Of a stretch of 34,591 nucleotides of DNA, positions 32,773 through 34,591 are shown piece by piece. The notes beneath the pieces are model-generated. The model searched no databases. It was not told the origin of the DNA and saw only the letters and a list, made by a program, of their open reading frames with translations. Each line of letters starts with the position of its first letter. Position 1 is the first letter of the stretch. The stretch comes from Hyphomicrobium sp. GTDB taxonomy: Bacteria; Pseudomonadota; Alphaproteobacteria; Rhizobiales; Hyphomicrobiaceae. The stretch covers positions 1-34,591 of the forward strand of contig JAUWCP010000002.1 of the NCBI GenBank assembly GCA_030609245.1, written 5' to 3'. The position numbers were made by a program, and so were the translations under genes.

Positions 32773-33603
32773 TCACCCCAATAGATCGACAAAAAACCGT
32801 ACAGCAACGCAGGCTAGAAAGACGGCAAATGCCAATTCGAGCCGCCGCCGCGGAATGCTGTGCGCAACGCGAACGCCGAACGGCGCGGCAAAAACGCTCG
32901 CGGGAATGATGATCGCAGCGCCGATTAGGCTGACATAACCCAGCGAGAAGGGCGGAAGATTTTCGGCGCCCCAACCCACCCAAATGTAACCGAGCGCTCC
33001 TGGGATCGCAATTATCGGACCAATACCGCTCGCCGTGGCAACTGCCTGAAGAATGGGCCGGCCGTAGAGCGTGAGAAACGGCACGACGAACGTTGCGCCG
33101 CCGATGCTCATCAGCGTGGAGAGGCAACCGATCGACGATGAAACGATCTCCAACCAAGGCCGGCCAGGCAGACGATCGCCAAGCCGCCAGTCCTCCCGAC
33201 CTAGCGCCAGTTTGAGCGCAAACAGGCTTGCTGCGATCGCCCACACCCACTTCAGCGTGGTGCCACTTGAAACATTCGCGATCAGAATGCCGGCAACGAC
33301 ACCTGCAACAATCCAGGGCCCCATACGTACGAGGACCTGCGTGTCCACCGAGCCCTTGGCGCGATGACCAGCAAACGACCTGAGTGCAGTCGGAGCGATG
33401 ATGGCAAGCGTGGTGCCAAGCGTCAGGTGCATTTGGACCGAAGGATCAACGTGAAGAACGCCAAAGACTTCGTAGAGCACCGGGACGAGAACGCCGCCGC
33501 CACCAATGCCAAGGAGCCCGGCAAGAAAGCCCGCGACGATACCGGCCGCAATAAGTGCGACGACGACCGCGGCAAGCTCAGCCGGCGTCACCGCCAGTTC
33601 CAT
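32773..33603 (-). CDS. Sulfite exporter TauE/SafE family membrane protein
   Basis: The 276-residue protein has about eight hydrophobic segments arranged as two repeats. Near the N terminus is GFLAGLLGIGGGGVLVPVLY (residues 24-43) and in the second half IGCLSTLMSIGGATFVVPFLTLYG, the matching Gly-rich turns of the TauE/SafE (DUF81) family. Members export sulfite, sulfoacetate or related organosulfur anions, or transport unknown anions. No sulfur gene is adjacent, so the substrate is open. It converges on the phosphohexomutase gene with 20 bases between, and follows dusA by 13 bases on the same strand. Confidence 0.92.
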   Translation of the reverse strand: MELAVTPAELAAVVVALIAAGIVAGFLAGLLGIGGGGVLVPVLYEVFGVLHVDPSVQMHLTLGTTLAIIAPTALRSFAGHRAKGSVDTQVLVRMGPWIVAGVVAGILIANVSSGTTLKWVWAIAASLFALKLALGREDWRLGDRLPGRPWLEIVSSSIGCLSTLMSIGGATFVVPFLTLYGRPILQAVATASGIGPIIAIPGALGYIWVGWGAENLPPFSLGYVSLIGAAIIIPASVFAAPFGVRVAHSIPRRRLELAFAVFLACVAVRFFVDLLG

Positions 33604-33616
33604 CTCTCAGCGCTCC

Positions 33617-34591
33617 CTACTCCGCCGCGGCGGCAATTAATCGATGCGATGGCTCGGCGATACACAGTGCTTCATGCAGAACGTCGAGGCCGGCACCCTC
33701 CTTCACTGCGTTCTCGCTTAAGTGCCGCCGGAAGGCACGGGCCCGCGGCTGACCATGATAGAGGCCAAGCACGTGACGCACGACGTTGTTGAGGCGTCCG
33801 CCGCTTTCCAGATGGCGCGCCGTATGAGTCATGAGCGCTTCGAGCACCTCGGCGCGTAAGGAAACCGGCTCTTCACCGCCAAAGAATCGCCGGTCGACCT
33901 CAGCGAGCAGATATGGCGTCTGGTAGGCCGCGCGTCCGAGCATCACACCATCGACATGTGCAAGATGCTGCTCGGCTTCATCCAGATCGGCGATGCCGCC
34001 GTTGAGAATGATGGTCAGGTCCGGGTGCGACGCCTTGAGGCGATAGATGCGTGCATAGTCGAGCGGGGGTACCTCTCGGTTCTGCTTTGGTGACAATCCT
34101 TCGAGCCACGCCTTGCGTGCGTGCACAATAAAGGTGCTGCACCCTGCGCTCGCAACCGTCGCAATAAACCTTTGCAGGTCGTCTTCGCTATCTTGATCGT
34201 CGATACCGATACGGCACTTGACCGTGACGGGGACCGCGACGCGCGCGCGCATCGCCGCAACGCATTCGCCGACAAGGCTCGGCTCTGCCATGAGGCACGC
34301 ACCGAAGCGTCCCTCCTGCACGCGATCAGAAGGACAGCCCACGTTGAGATTGATCTCGTCGTAACCAAAGCCAGCACCAATCTCTGCTGCCTCGGCAAGC
34401 GCGTTAGGATCGCTGCCCCCGAGTTGTAGAGCGACGGGACGCTCGCTCGCATCGCACGCCAGAAGCCGCTCGCGATCGCCATGAATGACGGCTGGGGCGG
34501 TCAACATCTCCGTGTAAAGAAGCGCCTTGCGCGTCAGCAGGCGATGGAAGGCGCGGCAATGCCGGTCCGTCCAATCCATCATAGGGGCCAC
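33617..34591 (-). CDS. dusA: tRNA-dihydrouridine(20/20a) synthase DusA, 5' end cut by window edge
   Basis: DusA is an FMN-dependent reductase that converts uridine 20 and 20a of tRNA D-loops to dihydrouridine. The 324 visible residues begin within the conserved (V)APMMDWTDRHCRAFHRLL start and contain EINLNVGCPSDRV with the catalytic Cys, VKCRIGIDD, VHARKAWLEGLSPKQNR (a DusA-specific stretch) and LNGGIADLDEA. The last in-frame codon at the edge is GTG, but family members have a few more residues upstream, so the true start is most likely outside the window. The C-terminal helical domain with HVLGLYHGQPRARAFRRHL is complete. Confidence 0.95.
   Translation of the reverse strand: MAPMMDWTDRHCRAFHRLLTRKALLYTEMLTAPAVIHGDRERLLACDASERPVALQLGGSDPNALAEAAEIGAGFGYDEINLNVGCPSDRVQEGRFGACLMAEPSLVGECVAAMRARVAVPVTVKCRIGIDDQDSEDDLQRFIATVASAGCSTFIVHARKAWLEGLSPKQNREVPPLDYARIYRLKASHPDLTIILNGGIADLDEAEQHLAHVDGVMLGRAAYQTPYLLAEVDRRFFGGEEPVSLRAEVLEALMTHTARHLESGGRLNNVVRHVLGLYHGQPRARAFRRHLSENAVKEGAGLDVLHEALCIAEPSHRLIAAAAE

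Overview
The window is a GC-rich bacterial chromosome segment, most likely from an aerobic alphaproteobacterium of the Hyphomicrobiales (Hyphomicrobium-like relatives are my best guess). The pointers are the complete oxygen-dependent cobalamin route (CobG, CobF, CobN type), CbtA/CbtB cobalt uptake, a DUF1289 protein, TIGR02281-type retropepsins, a DivJ/PleC-like kinase and AT-rich dispersed inverted repeats. The genus cannot be fixed from the sequence alone.

Positions 1-22880 are a cobalamin island. After the last codons of a CDGSH iron-sulfur protein, a minus-strand run reads, in transcription order from about 14815 down to 145: AdoCbl riboswitch, cbtB, cbtA, a DUF1636 protein, cobW, cobN, cobG, cobH, cobI, cobJ, [cobK on the opposite strand], cobL, cobE, cobM, cobB, bluB. 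Most joints are 4-base ATGA overlaps or gaps under 30 bases. The order runs from cobalt import through metal handling and the chelatase to the corrin-ring enzymes and the lower-ligand base. Divergent from the riboswitch are cobU(cobP)-cobO-cobQ on the plus strand, converging on cbiB. A PLP-dependent threonine-phosphate decarboxylase gene follows on the plus strand, then a minus-strand operon cobT - histidine phosphatase - cobS for the nucleotide loop, and finally cobF alone on the plus strand. Together they cover almost all steps from precorrin-2 to adenosylcobalamin. Not in the window: CobA (uroporphyrinogen methyltransferase), the CobS/CobT AAA+ partners of the chelatase, and a recognisable CobR reductase.

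Positions 22881-23194 hold no gene but three inverted repeats and a likely promoter. From 23195 to the end are general housekeeping genes: a beta-hydroxyacid dehydrogenase, a YjbQ protein, a MAPEG protein, an Lrp/AsnC regulator, a uracil-DNA glycosylase-family protein with an RNase Z-like hydrolase, a glutathione S-transferase, a membrane histidine kinase, a DUF1289 protein, two tandem retropepsin-like proteases, a phosphomannomutase/phosphoglucomutase, a TauE/SafE exporter, and DusA cut by the right edge.

The most interesting signals are the cobK gene embedded antisense inside the cob operon with a start codon that can interlock with cobL, the compact riboswitch/promoter region shared by the two divergent cob operons with an upstream mini-ORF abutting the TTG start of cbtB, and the uncharacterised DUF1636 cysteine protein sitting between cobalt import and the CobW chaperone. 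I found no CRISPR array, phage, insertion sequence, rRNA or tRNA.
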